DNA of 64,000 nt from Avena insularis. Lineage: Eukaryota > Streptophyta > Magnoliopsida > Poales > Poaceae. The translations under genes were made by a program, and so were the position numbers. Positions 33,721 through 45,320 of this stretch are shown piece after piece. Below the pieces are notes generated by a model. That model was not told the origin of the DNA, ran no database searches, and worked only from the letters and a program-made list of their open reading frames with translations. Location: NCBI GenBank assembly GCA_023614405.1, contig CM042684.1:205784941-205848940 (forward strand), read 5' to 3'. Positions within the stretch are counted from its first letter, which is position 1; every line of letters starts with the position of its first letter.

Positions 33721-35410
33721 GTGGTATCAGAGCCGATCTATGCGTAGGAGTGTTGTACGACCAGTACGCACATGTATTGTGCGGGCATTGATCCCTTAAT
33801 TGTTACCCTCTAACGTGTACTTGTTTATATCGCGGTATTGATTGATGAAGCGACCCGGACCGACCTTATGCGTATTCGTACGCGAGACTGGTTCCACGCT
33901 CAACATACGGCTTGTACCGTATAAGTGGCTAGCGGGTGTCTTTCTCTCATTCAATAGTTGATATAGCATTTACAACGGAGGGCCCCGAAAGGGGTGTAGT
34001 AGAGACAACTGTCGGATCCATGTTGTGGTTGGAAAGTTCGTAGTTTAGAAACGGTTCTAGTGCGAAAGCCCTAACAACAACGTAAAACTTGCAATCGATA
34101 AAGTAGAGGCGTCTAACTTTATTTTGCAGGGGGCATGTGATTATGATATGGCATTGGTCGATACAAAGGTAAAGTAGTTTACTTTTCTGTTACTAAGTAG
34201 TATAGTAATAGTCATCGTTCCGAAGGACGACCTGGTGGAGGCGTCGTGGATTTGGCGTCAAACCAAGGCACGATGGAGATCATGCCGGAGCGCTCGATGG
34301 AGACCAAGGCACAAGAAAGACCATATCATATCACATTATACATATGATGTTGATACCAGGTTTTACATCTTATTGTGTGCTAGTATTTAGATACTCAATG
34401 GTAGCAAATAACATAATCCCTATTAAATTCCAATGTTCTGTGTTCCCCCTGTGTGTGCACCACCAAGAAAGTTCTTCGGTGTGAGGCGATCCAGGGTTAC
34501 AGGCCTGGGTGTCAGACATATCTACGTTCGCATACAGTGGGTGTAAGCCATGTTGCACAGCGAATACATACAAGTTAGATTTGGCGAGCCTAGCATGTGC
34601 AGACATGACCTAGGAACACAAGAGATCAAAAGATCGAGCATGAGTCACATGGATGATGTGATTGACATTAACGAATGTCTACCTTTGATAATGCACTGAT
34701 GGCCGTGACGATCGGGGGAGGTGCAGAGGATAGGGATCATGCAATCACTAAAATCATCTAGGGGATGACCGTTTTAGTGGAGACCAATTATAAATTGATC
34801 TCTTATTATAAACTTAGTCTGGATGTCTGTTTGCAAATATCTAAGTAGACCTTGGCCTATCCCATTGAGGTCCTTTGTGACCATGGGAATATATTGCTTA
34901 ACTTGGAACTTATCAAAAGGGTCCAACTTCATAGATTAATACCCATGCCTGAGGGATATCCTCGTAAAAGGTGATCTTCTCTTCTTGATACAATAACCAT
35001 TAGGAGATAATTCGATGACTCCAGAATGTTTGGAAAAACACTTAGCAATCTTGCATTAGAGTTGAGAACTCTTGGAAGGGCTTGATTGCGAATGGAGGTC
35101 ATGGATGAAAAGGTATATGTAAGATATACAAAATTATAAATGTGATTCTTGCAAAACTCGTTAAAGTTTGCAAAGTATTTGATACTTGTCCCGTTTTGTG
35201 AAAACTGGAGGATCTGCTTGAGAATTGCTGGTTTTGAGGCAACGTGACTTGATGATGGCAAGCAAAATAGTTGATGGTCGACATCACCTCTTCCCTCAAA
35301 ATTTGTCATTTGGATTAGTGGAATTGAATATAAATTTGTAATCCCTGTTTGTGTGTCTTGCTTTTGGCAAGACGATTATTCATATGAACAAGTTACAAAC
35401 CAGTTTGTAA
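33721..35410 (+). other. Leader and unidentified interior of RLC-5
   Basis: The primer site TGGTATCAGAGC is at 33722-33733. Up to about 34850 the sequence follows the leader shared with RLC-7 and RLC-9, for example GAGCCTAGCATGTGCAGACA near 34587. Where the others start gag, this one changes to about 560 bp with no gag similarity. A 126-codon minus-strand frame (34929-35309) shows no motif. The stretch ends in an 8-bp inverted repeat at the RLG-6 boundary. Confidence 0.6.
35393..35410. other. Perfect inverted repeat at the RLC-5/RLG-6 junction
   Basis: TTACAAAC and GTTTGTAA flank a CA spacer exactly where RLG-6 similarity begins. TTTGTAAT also occurs near 35333. Confidence 0.6.
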
Positions 35411-36757
35411 TAGGGGGTGTATCGCAGTATTTTCGAGGGAAGTGAAACCCAATTTATTGATTCGACACAAGGGGAGCCAAAGAATATTTATAAGCCTTAA
35501 CAACTGAGTTGTCAATTCAGCTGCACCTAGAAACAATCTTGCTCACAGTAGTTTATCAGTAGCAACAGTTTTGTAGTAGGAATAGTAAAGTAACAGCAGT
35601 AATAAAGTAAAGACAGTAGTAACAATAGCGATGTGAGGGATTCGAGTGCGGTAGGCATAGGGATGGATGGACGGGCGTTGCATGGACAAGCCAATTCACA
35701 TAGCAATCAGAACATAGGGAAATTGCAGATATTTAAGATAAAGCATCCAAGTACTAGATAACACTAGGCATGTGTTCCATATATAGTCATACGTGCTCGC
35801 AATGAGAACTTGCACAACATCTTTTGTCCTGCCAGCCCGTTTGCAGCGGGGCCTCAAGGGAACTACTGGCAATTAAGGTGCTCCTTTTAATAGAGCACCG
35901 GAGCATAGCATTAACACTCCATGAACACATGTGATCCTCACATCAAAGCCATTCCCTCCGGTTATCCCGATTTACATCGCCACTGGGCCATTAGTTCCGG
36001 ACAACAACGTGTGTATACAACTTGTAGATAAGACCATAAACAATACTATCATAATGAATCAATAACATGTTCAGATCTGAAATCATGGCACTCGGGCCCT
36101 AGTGACAAGCATTAAGCATAACAAGTTGCAACAAAGTCATAAAGCACCAATAGAAGATACTAGGCACCATGCCCTAACAATCTGATGCCATTATCAGAAC
36201 AGTCTCATTCAATCCCTACCATCCCCATAGCCTACAGCGGGGGATTACTCACTCATAGATGGGGGAAACATGGATGGTCGATGGAGAAGCAATGGTGATG
36301 ATGATGATGGCGATCTCTCCTCAATTCCCGTCTGGCAGGTGCGAGCAGAGTTTCGGTATTGTTTCGTGGAATCTAGTGGTGGCGGAGCTGAACTCCTTCC
36401 GAAAACGTCGAACTCCCCTGAGTTTTTAGGTCAGAAGGCAACTTATAGGCGAAGAGGGAGACCGAGGGGGAGTCGGGGCAGACCACCTGGCGCTGACTGC
36501 TTAGCTGGCCAGGTGGTGTGGCTCGGCCCATCCCCTACGTCTCGTGATTCGCTCCGGGAGTCTTCTGGTGAAATAGGATTTTTGGCATATTTTCCGGGAT
36601 TTTTCCTGATAGTTGATTTTCTGCACAAAAAGTAGACAACAAGGCAATTCTGCTGAAAATAGCGTCAGTCCGCATTAGTTGCATCCAATTCACACAAGTT
36701 TAGAGGAGAAACAATAGCAAAAGTGTTCGGGAAAGTAGATACATTTTGGACGTATCA
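35411..36757 (-). repeat. 3' LTR of RLG-6 (1347 bp)
   Basis: The minus strand starts TGATACGTCCAAAATG at 36757. It matches 52104-53288, beginning at TAGGGGGTGTATCGC. The partner LTR has TGATGACCCACAAG before that point (from 52089); here those bases are replaced by an inverted repeat. Confidence 0.87.
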
Positions 36758-39055
36758 ACTCCCCCCAAGCTTAGCTTATTGCTTGTCCTCAAGCAATTCA
36801 GTTGAAAACTGAGTGCAATAAAAGAACTTTCACGAACACATTTTCTTCATATGATGTATATATTCTCAGCATGTGATCAACTACTTAGACAATTCATAAT
36901 GAGGAGTATGCAACTAAGTTTACTTAATAGGCATTGCAAGCTATGAAGAGATTCCAACTCAAAAATAATAAGTAGCAAGAAACATAAACATAAGCAACAT
37001 TACAATGCTCATAACAAGGTATGATAGAGTGGTATCTCGCTTGCCTTTTTATTGTGAATGCCAAGGCACCTCTGAAGTTCAGGTGAAGACTAGAAGTGAA
37101 GATGTCAAAGATACAAGCATCAAAGTCATAACACAAATAATCAAGTTTTGAGACAAGCACATTACACTAAGAATGACAACTATGCTCTCAAGAAGGTGCT
37201 CATAGAATAAGTGGAGACTCAACAAGGAAATGAAAAGGTTTTGAATAGTTTGAAAGGCTTCCAAATGCTGAAAGTATGGTACTCATTAGCTTTGAGCTCT
37301 CATTGCCCCTATCATAAGCATCTTTAATCTGGTTAAGGTGAAAGTGAGGTCCAATCTGAGTTATATGCTTGGCAGACTATAAACTGAAAATCCCATGTCC
37401 CTTGAGTACGAGGGCCGCTCCTCATGCTACTCAACTTTAGTTACCGGTAAGTTCTTGTCATCGTAAATACGTGTGTATCATAGAGAACCGCCAACGGGGT
37501 ACCCCTTGCCCGATGATACGGAAGAATCCCCATATCAAAATGACAAGGCAAGCAGACAATGAGTATCTCGGCAATCTTCTTATTTACCATGGGAAAAATG
37601 GTGCTTTTTTTCTCTCTTTCCTCTTTTCATCAATCTCTTTTTTTTCTTTTTCTCAATAGCTATCTCTCTTTTTTTATAAGAAGAATGCTTCATAGATATC
37701 ATTATGGTTACGCTGCAGGTTTCCACCATGACGGCATGGATTAGACCGGCGGCCCAGGCGTTTCTCTAACACACATACATAACTCCATGGACTTACAAGC
37801 TCCCCTTTTATTTCACACCGACGACATCCGCAAACAAAAGAGCATGCTATCAACTGGGTATATATTTACAAGTGTTGAAAGCGTTCCCGTGAAAGCACGG
37901 TTCTGCTAATCCCCAGCCTATAATTTGCAAGCATATAACTTTCATGGACAGTCACAATGGTTCAGGTTTATTAAGTGCAGAAAATAGAGTGTGCCATCAA
38001 GTTCGTGAGAGCTTTACTAACTAACTTTCTCATAACAAGCAAGCATTTTATTTGGAAGAAAACAAGGCATATTGAATATGCACGGAAATAGCAAATGATG
38101 CTAGTAGGTAGGTATGGTGGACACTTTGGAAATGTTTGGTTTTAGGGAGTTGGAAACATGAGTAGAATACTCAGTGAAAGTGAAGGCTAGAAATAGTAAG
38201 GGAGCGACAAACGAGAGAGCAATAGCTGCCATAATCATGCTTGCAACAAAACAAGACTAATCATGGCATGAAAGTGATTCAAGATCCTCAAGGCAAAATA
38301 ATTCATCGAGGCTTAACTGATTATTTCAGTCATATGCATGCGTGAGCATGTGCCAAGTCAATTCAAATGAAACATTCAGAGGAGGATACCACGGTGTCAT
38401 ACCAAGTTATGAATAGAGTAATGCAAGCAAACATTAATAAGACATGCTACAAACTATTAGCAAGCTGGAACTAATCATACAAAAGCAAAAACTACTAAGC
38501 ATCCAAAGATAACATACACCCTACACGAACAGACTAAGCAAGCCCACAATGATGAGTATATGTACAAAAATGAAAACAAATAGAGTTCGTTACCAGCCTC
38601 TTATCACACCTCGAGTTGTCATTAATCCTCATTATTGCTCTTCACTTGTGTGGCTTGAATAATAATATGAAACCAATATCCACTGAGGACTGCTAAACCC
38701 TGCAACAAACTCACAAAGCCAAAGAAGAACAGCAAATATTTTTGGTGTTTTTGATTTTTTAAAGCAAGAACCAAAAAGGAAAAACAAGCAAAGCAAAATC
38801 TTTTTGGGTTTTTCGAATAGTTCAAACAAAGCAAAAAGGGAAAACAAACCAAAGCAAAAAGAAAAAGAAGCAAACCGAAGAGAAACAACAGAAATATTTT
38901 TGGTCTTTTTGTGTTTTAGAAAGCAAAAGCAAAGAAAGAACGAAAGCTAAAAAAACAAAACATGAATATACAAAGTACCGACGCAACATGATAAGGAGAT
39001 GAGTGCGATGCCAGCGTACCTCCCCCTAAGCTTAGGCTTTTAGCCTAAGTGGGTA
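36758..39055 (-). other. 3' non-coding region of RLG-6, conserved with RLG-3
   Basis: Polypurine tract at 36774-36758. From about 37270 to 38530 it tracks RLG-3 10790-12000, with shared strings such as TGCCCCTATCATAAGCATCT, CTCATGCTACTCAACTTTAG and CAGACAATGAG. Stops interrupt all frames. From 38700 to 38970 lies A/T-rich low-complexity DNA with three similar T-rich runs. Confidence 0.7.
37474..37519. other. Nested inverted repeat, RLG-6 copy
   Basis: The outer arms are GTATCAT (37475-37481) and ATGATAC (37513-37519), with the palindrome GGGGTACCCC (37496-37505) between. Order and left spacer (14 bases) equal those at 11010-11055. Confidence 0.6.
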
Positions 39056-40168
39056 TCAATCCATGTATGAATAAGGATTCCAAGCAGGCGGGTCATGATA
39101 AGAATGATCGTAGTTGGGCCCGTGGGAAGAAGAAGAAGCTCCCCAATCATAAGCAGGCTGCTGATATGAAGACTCCCCCTCATTCGAGGGCTGGACCGAA
39201 TCATCCGTGACCTCCCTTCTAGTATCCTGCTCCTGTTGGGAGAGCTCTCCCAAGTACGTGTCAAGCTCCTCCTCAGTGAGGGACCATCCTAACTTGTTAT
39301 CAAGGTTAAACAAAACAGGTGCAGGCAAAAGAACAACATGCTCGGACTTGCTCTTTCTCCAACCATCTTTGAGAAAGGTTATTTCATAAGACAACTCACT
39401 CACACTAGCCCACGAGGAAAAAAAATTATGCTGTATCATGGAATTAAGATCAAGCCTTTCTATGGGAAACTGTAGGTCTAGATGATGAGGCACTAAACCA
39501 TGCAATGCTAATAAACGAGAAGCAATGAGGCCCCCACAAATTCCACCTTTCTTGCGGTTGGCGGCAAGACGGAAAGCTATCAAAGCACCTAAGTTGTAAG
39601 ACCTATCTCGTTTAAGAGCAGCAGAGATAAATGCTAGATCATATGAACATAACTTATTGGCAGTTTTCCTAGCAAGAACACACTTGGCAATAAAGTAGGC
39701 AAAGTAGTGAATGGAGGGAAGATGAATGTTACAGATTTTTCCACTCTCCTTCGAGAAGCTGCTCCCTTGGCAAATTTTTGCGTATAAATCCATGAGTGGT
39801 TCAGGTCGCTCCTTAATCCTTCTACATGATCCCCATTGAGGTACCTTAATAGCTGCACAAAAGTCATCGAGAGAAAGGTCGAAAGCAATATTGTAAATTT
39901 TGTAGTGGATCATGGGGTTAGGCAAAGAGTGACTAAACTAAAAGTCCTGCACCACAGACATGGTCAGCTTCACAAATTGACAAGGCTCATCTTCCAAAAA
40001 GTGCTCCAACCCTGCATTAGAAACCAAAGTGTGGAAATCTTGGAGAATTTCTGCAGCTCTCATGAACTCCGAGCATGGATAAATGGAAGGAAAAACTTCC
40101 TCCTCCCGGTGGACCTTCATGACCTCAGGCACCCATAGTTCATGTTGGTTTAGTTGATGCTCATTCAT
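39056..40168 (-). pseudogene. Second ORF of RLG-6, one in-frame stop
   Basis: One frame runs from 40168 to the stop at 39056 (about 370 codons), broken only by TAG 39940-39938. It has MNEHQLNQHE at the start, LEDEPCQFVKLTMSVV before the stop, and DFCAAIKVPQWGSCRRI, LPSIHYFAYFIAKCVLARK and RDRSYNLGALIAFRLA after it; the C-terminus is Ser/Tyr/Pro-rich. It looks like the putative plant transposon or ATHILA ORF-1-like proteins that accompany many grass Gypsy elements. That family call is from memory of the pattern and moderate at best. Function is unknown. It lies where Athila elements carry an extra gene, but no membrane segment or signal peptide typical of an envelope protein is visible. Confidence 0.65.
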
Positions 40169-41002
40169 CTTCTATTCTGAAATTTAAACACCTATTAAAC
40201 AAGTGATTGCAAAGTGAATAAAATGAAGGATACTACTCATAGGGACTTGTAAGAGGCCTAAACATGCATCAAAACTATATCTCTAAGCATCAAACAAGCT
40301 TACAAGCTCTCATAACCTGTCACCTACAGCAGCAAAATACTCAAGATATAATCCACTAAACTCAAATCTACTTGGACAAGGGGAGGAGTCACATACCAGA
40401 GAACAAGTGCTCCAAATTTCAGCAACAAAGATGGGCTGAGCAAGGAGATCGAGAAAAATCGAGAGCAAGCACAGCAAGAATGTGATTTTGAGCAATGAAC
40501 TAGAGCTTACTCGGGAAAGAGAAGAAAGTGGCAGGTGAGAGAGTTAGTGGAGGGCCAGGGGTGGCCCACACCATGGCATGGCGCCACCAGGTGGTGTGCC
40601 TGCCTGGTGGGTCTCCCTGGTACCTTCCAGGCACTCCTTTGCCCCTTTTTCACGTAAAAATTTAATATGAATTTTCTAGAATTTTTCGAGACACTTTATT
40701 TTTGGGCACTTTTTAGGTATAGAAGAATGATTTTCTGACAGACAGATTTTTTTGGAAATGATGCAATGACAAAACAAGGCTAGAACTACAGGAGTTCTAA
40801 GACACTCTAACATGCAAGCAACTAACAACAGAAAATAAAACTAAACAAAAGCAAAAAAAACTAAAATGGATAATAGAAGTAAGCTGAGATAATCATAGTG
40901 AAAACATTGTTTTGTTCAGTGAAATCCTTTTGTTAACAAGGTTGATCAGGTCTTGCTACCAGAACAATTTCATATGAGACAAAACTTGTATTTCACTAGT
41001 GA
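40169..41002 (-). other. Spacer with promoter-like, LTR-like sequence before the second ORF
   Basis: No coding frame. Read on the minus strand, an AT-rich start (about 40760-40650) is followed by a GC-rich part with CACCACCTGGTGGCGCC (about 40600) that recalls the GGCCAGGTGGTGTGG motif of Athila-type LTRs. Then comes a C/T-rich leader (about 40545-40500) and the ORF. The order resembles U3-R-leader of an LTR, so this may be an internal promoter. This is inference. Confidence 0.45.
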
Positions 41003-41804
41003 TTATGTTACCTCAATTTTGATAGCAATGGTCCCAATCATAATAGTTTTGAATTTTTCTCTTGGTAGACAATATATTTCTCCAACTTGAATGCCCTCAA
41101 CATGTTCAATTGAATTCAAACCATAAGTCCTTTCAATCTTCTTGGGGAAATAGACGGTATGTTCCTTGTCATTAACATTAAAGGTCACCTTTCCTTGATT
41201 ACAATTAATAACAGCTCCTATAGTATTAAGAAAAGGTCTCCCAAGAATAATAGACATATTACCATCTTCAGGCATTTCAAGCACAACAAAATCAGTTAAT
41301 ATAAAGCAATTATGAGCCACTTGAATAGGTACATCCTCACATATACCAACAAGAATAGTGGTAGATTTATCAGCCATTTGCAAAGATATTTCAGTTGGTA
41401 TTGATTTTTCTAGTTGAAGCCTCTTATAGAGAGAGAAAGGCATAACACTAACTCTAGCTCCCAAATCACACAAAGCAGTTCTAACATAACTATTTTTAAT
41501 AGAGCAAGGGATAGTTGGAATCCCTGGGTCTCCAAGTTTCTTTGGAACCTTACCATTAAAGGAATAATTAGCAAGCAAAGTAGAGATTTCTTCATTAGGG
41601 ATCTTCCTTTTATTCGAGACAATATCCTTCATATACTTTGAGTAAGGAGGCAATTTAATAGCATCAGTCAAAGGAATTTGCAGGAATAAAGGTTTCATCC
41701 ACTCACAAAACTTATTATAGTGTTCATCTTCCTTTGAATTGTGTTTCTTATCAGGGAAAGGCATAGGTTTTTGGACCCAAGGATCTCTTTTACTACCATG
41801 TTTC
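41003..41804 (-). pseudogene. Protease end of RLG-6 gag-protease, separated by RLC-7
   Basis: It continues the gag frame at 50126 after the RLC-7 insertion; the two halves are in the same frame across the GTTTC duplication. It is open to the stop at 41003. The retropepsin motif reads ALCDLGARVSVMPFSLYKRL (Athila type, usually DLGASV), followed by the later motif MSIILGRPFLNTIGAVI. Some added codons at 41830-41805 come from RLC-7 and are not part of the original protein. Apart from the insertion the frame looks intact, and Arg in the active-site loop is the only odd residue. Confidence 0.85.
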
Positions 41805-43443
41805 TGAAGGAAATATGCCCTGAGAGGCAATAATAAAGTTGTTATTATATATTACTTATACATGATAGATGTTTATTTTACATGCTAGAAATGTATTGAT
41901 TCGGAAACATTAATACATGTGTGTTTAATAAACAAAAAGGGTTCCTAGTCATGCCTCTCTTATAGACTAGCTTGTTGATTAACAAGATGATCAAGGTTTC
42001 CTGATCATGGACATTGGATGTTGTTAATAACAAGGTCACAGCATTTGTGAAATGATGTGATGAACATTCATCCGAAGTATAGCATTACGATCAAGTCATT
42101 ATGTTTATATTGCTATAACATCATACGAAGTAATCTTTATCCTTAGACCATGAGATCATGTTAATTGCTAACACCGGAAGAGTATCTTGATAACATCAAA
42201 CGTCACACCGTAACAGGGTGACTATAAAGATGGGTTCAGTACTACGAAGGTGTTATGTTGAGGCTCATGGATCAAGAGTGGAATTTGTCAATCTAGATGA
42301 TGGATAGATATACTCTGGGCCCTTTCGGTGATATCGCATTAGGATAGCTTGCAAGCAAGTGATGTGATCACTAGAATGTTATATCACGGGAACGAGAAAA
42401 GAGTGCATGTCGAATTAGATCAAACTAGGTATGGAGATACCGATGATCGAATCTCGGACATGTAATATATCGAGAGACAAAGGGATTTAGTTACAAGCAT
42501 TAAAGGTTTTCACGATCACAGGAGTCATCGTTGAATGTGTAGGAGTCAGTACGGATCTCCAAGTCCCGCTGCTGATTATTGATCGGAGAAGGGTCTCGAT
42601 CATGTCTGCATTATTCACGAACCGTAGGGTGGCACACTTAAGAGTTACCGGACACCATTTTGGAGCACATATGTTTCAGACGAAAGAATTGCAAAGCGCA
42701 GGAATTGTTTCAATAGAAACCGGAAATTGTTTCGGGTGAAATTGCAGAAGGTGGTTCTGCATCTGATATTGAAATATTGCAAGGGGCTATATGTGAATGT
42801 TTGTTAATTAAAGTAATTAACAAAATTCTGAATAAATTTAATCAAATAGTTTTATTAATTGAGAGAGCATTAAAGTTGGAGACATTTAATGCATTTAAAG
42901 TGGAGACTTTCAAAGGGAATGTGAAGAGGCATTTTAATGTGGAGGGTTACCACCACATGAATGGGGAGGTGAGGGTCACCCCATGCTTGACCATGGAGAG
43001 AGGCACCCCTCCTCCTATAAAAGGCCACCCATTCCTCCTTCATCCTCACACCTCCTTGTGAAGGATCTCTCTCCCCTCTAGAATTATTCCCCATGGTCTC
43101 GGATTAGCGAGATACATGTTCCGTGGCATTTAAATGCGGAAGGAGTTCTTTGTTTCATTGGATCGCTGGAGCGAGGAGGTGGAGGTTGTCCAGTGGCTTG
43201 AACGTGTGTGCGAGTGCGGATGCGCTGCTGAGTTGCGGCGCTCGGACTTCCTCACGATCTTGAGATCGGCAAGTGTACGACTACATCAACCACGAGTTCC
43301 TACTCGTTAACAAAACTCGTTGTCTTCGAGGGTAAGTTCTCCATCGATGTATGTCCACCCGTTGCTCTGTATCTAGTAGATAGATCTTGGCGTATAGTTC
43401 TCATCGTAGGAAAAATGTTGTTTTCTATGTTGCGGACCCAACA
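41805..43443 (+). repeat. 5' LTR of RLC-7 (1639 bp)
   Basis: It starts TGAAGGAAATATGCCC and ends GGACCCAACA. TATA box TATAAAA at 43016-43022. A short stem (AATAATAA at 41829-41836 with TTATTAT at 41842-41848) lies near the start. In 42960-43140 many G or C runs are shorter than in the 3' LTR. Confidence 0.95.
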
Positions 43444-44496
43444 GTGGTATCAGAGCCTGATCTATGCGTAGGTGCTTTGCACGGGTAGTACACATATGTT
43501 TATATGTGGGCGATGATGATCATGTTATTGCATCTTCTATGTACTTTGGATATTGGTGGCATAGTGGGATGAAGCGGCCCGGACCAACCTTACATGTCAT
43601 CGTACATGAGACCGGTTCTACGACTGACATGCAACTAGTTTTGCATAAGTGGCTAGCGGGTGTCTGTCTCTCCTACTATAGTCAATATCTGATTTACAAC
43701 GAGTTGCTAATAACTTGGTTATCCTCGTTGTGGTTCATGTTCGTAGGTAAGACCGGTTCTATCTCCGAAAGCCCTAAGCCACGTAAAACTTGCAATTGAT
43801 AAATTAGAGGCGTCTAGTTTAGATCGTTGTTGGGCTAGTGTATTGATATGGTATTGTTGTAAGTAGATGTATGATAGATACTCTTACAACTCACTTAACG
43901 TGTAAGTTCCATAGACCTTGGCCTTACACACAAAGGAATGATAGAGATCATACCAGGATGCAAATGATAGAGATCAAATGCATGGACCATATCACCTCAC
44001 TTCACACATTAGCATCTTATATTTCTAGTTTGGCGCTTTTGGTAGCATTATAAGATGATCCCTCATTTAGATATCAAGATAAAATGTGTTCTTCCTTAAG
44101 TATGCACCATTTTGTGGATCGTGTTTTGAGGCATCACGTGATGATCGGGTGTTCTCGACTCTACGCTTTCATACAACGGGTGTAAGACAGTTTTACACAC
44201 GCAAATACTAAGGTTCTTACTTGACGAGCCTAGCATGTACAGACATGGCCTCGGAACACGGACCGAAAGGTTAAGAATGAGTCATATAGTTGATATGATG
44301 CCCCTATAGATGCTCACCTTTGAAGATACACCGACTCACGTGATGATCGGACTTGGTGTAGTGGATTTGGTTCATGTAATCACCAAAAGGACACGAGGGA
44401 TGTCGTTTTTGAGTGGGAGTTCATTAGTAATTTGGATTAGTTGAACTCAATCTATCATAAACTTAGTCTAAATATATTTTACAAATTCTGTTGTAG
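43444..44496 (+). other. Primer site and leader of RLC-7
   Basis: TGGTATCAGAGC at 43445-43456. The 1-kb leader has no gene. It shares blocks with RLC-5 and RLC-9, such as GTGGCTAGCGGGTGTCT near 43650 and CGAGCCTAGCATGTACAGAC near 44225. Leaders of BARE-type elements are known to carry packaging and dimerisation signals; which bases do this here cannot be told. Confidence 0.7.
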
Positions 44497-45320
44497 ATGG
44501 CACCACACCTTTTAATTTCAATGTGTTCATGGAGAAAGAGAAGCTTGCTGCGAATGGTAGCAACTTCACCAACTGGGCTATGAATTTGAGGATTCTCCTC
44601 ACTGCTGCACAAAAGCAATATGTGCTAGAGACGCCGCTAGGCCCCCCACCAGCTCCTTATGCCCCTGACGAGGAAAAGAACGTCTATATAACTCGTCAAG
44701 AGGACCACAACTTAGTTCATTGCGGCATAATGTATGGGCTAGAGCCAGAACTTTGAAAATGTTTCGAAAATGGCAATGCCTTTGATACCATGGGAGAATT
44801 GAAAATGATTTTTGATACCCATGCTGCTGTAGAGAGTTATAATGCTTCTGAAAAGTTCTTTAGCTGCATGATGAAAGAGAACAGCTCCGTTAGTGAGCAC
44901 GTACTCAAAATGTCTGGGTACGCCGATAAGCTTGTGTCCTTGAGAATAACGATTCCCATTGACTTAGGCATACATCGTGTTCTCCAATCTCTGCCACCTA
45001 GCTACAAGAGCTTCGTGATGAACTATAATATGCAAGGCATGAAGAAGTCTCTTCCGAGCTTACATCAATGCTTAAGACTGCGAAGTGGAGATTAGGAAAG
45101 AACATCAAGTGTTGATGATCAATAAGACCACCGGTTTCAAGAAGGACAAGAAAGGCAAACAGAAGGGAAAGAAGGCGGCAAATCTGTTGCTACTGAAAAA
45201 CCCGAGCTGGCCCTAAGTCCGATCGAGTGCTACTATTGCAAGGGGACCGGCCATTGGAAGCGCAACTGCCCCAAGTATTTGGCGGACAAGAAGGCCGGCA
45301 AGGCAAACAAAGGTATATGT
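44497..45320 (+). pseudogene. gag of RLC-7, broken
   Basis: ATG at 44497. A one-base shift near 44510 moves into the frame carrying FNVF-type gag sequence (NGSNFTNWAMNLRILLTAAQ), TGA at 44754 interrupts it, and EKFFSCMMKENSSVSEHVLK and LQSLPPSYKSFVMNYNMQG follow. Another shift near 45060 precedes a CCHC zinc knuckle (ECYYCKGTGHWKRNC, about 45220-45270). This is a UBN2-type Copia gag, which forms the particle. Confidence 0.88.

Larger units (their letters stand above)
31635..35410 (+). mobile_element. RLC-5: Copia element, left part
   Basis: It has one LTR (31635-33720), an iMet primer site and 1.7 kb of interior. RLG-6 interrupts it and no continuation is seen in the window. The start TGAAGGAGATATGCCC and the leader motifs place it with the BARE/Angela-type Copia elements. 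No gag or pol is recognisable in the retained part. Confidence 0.8.
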
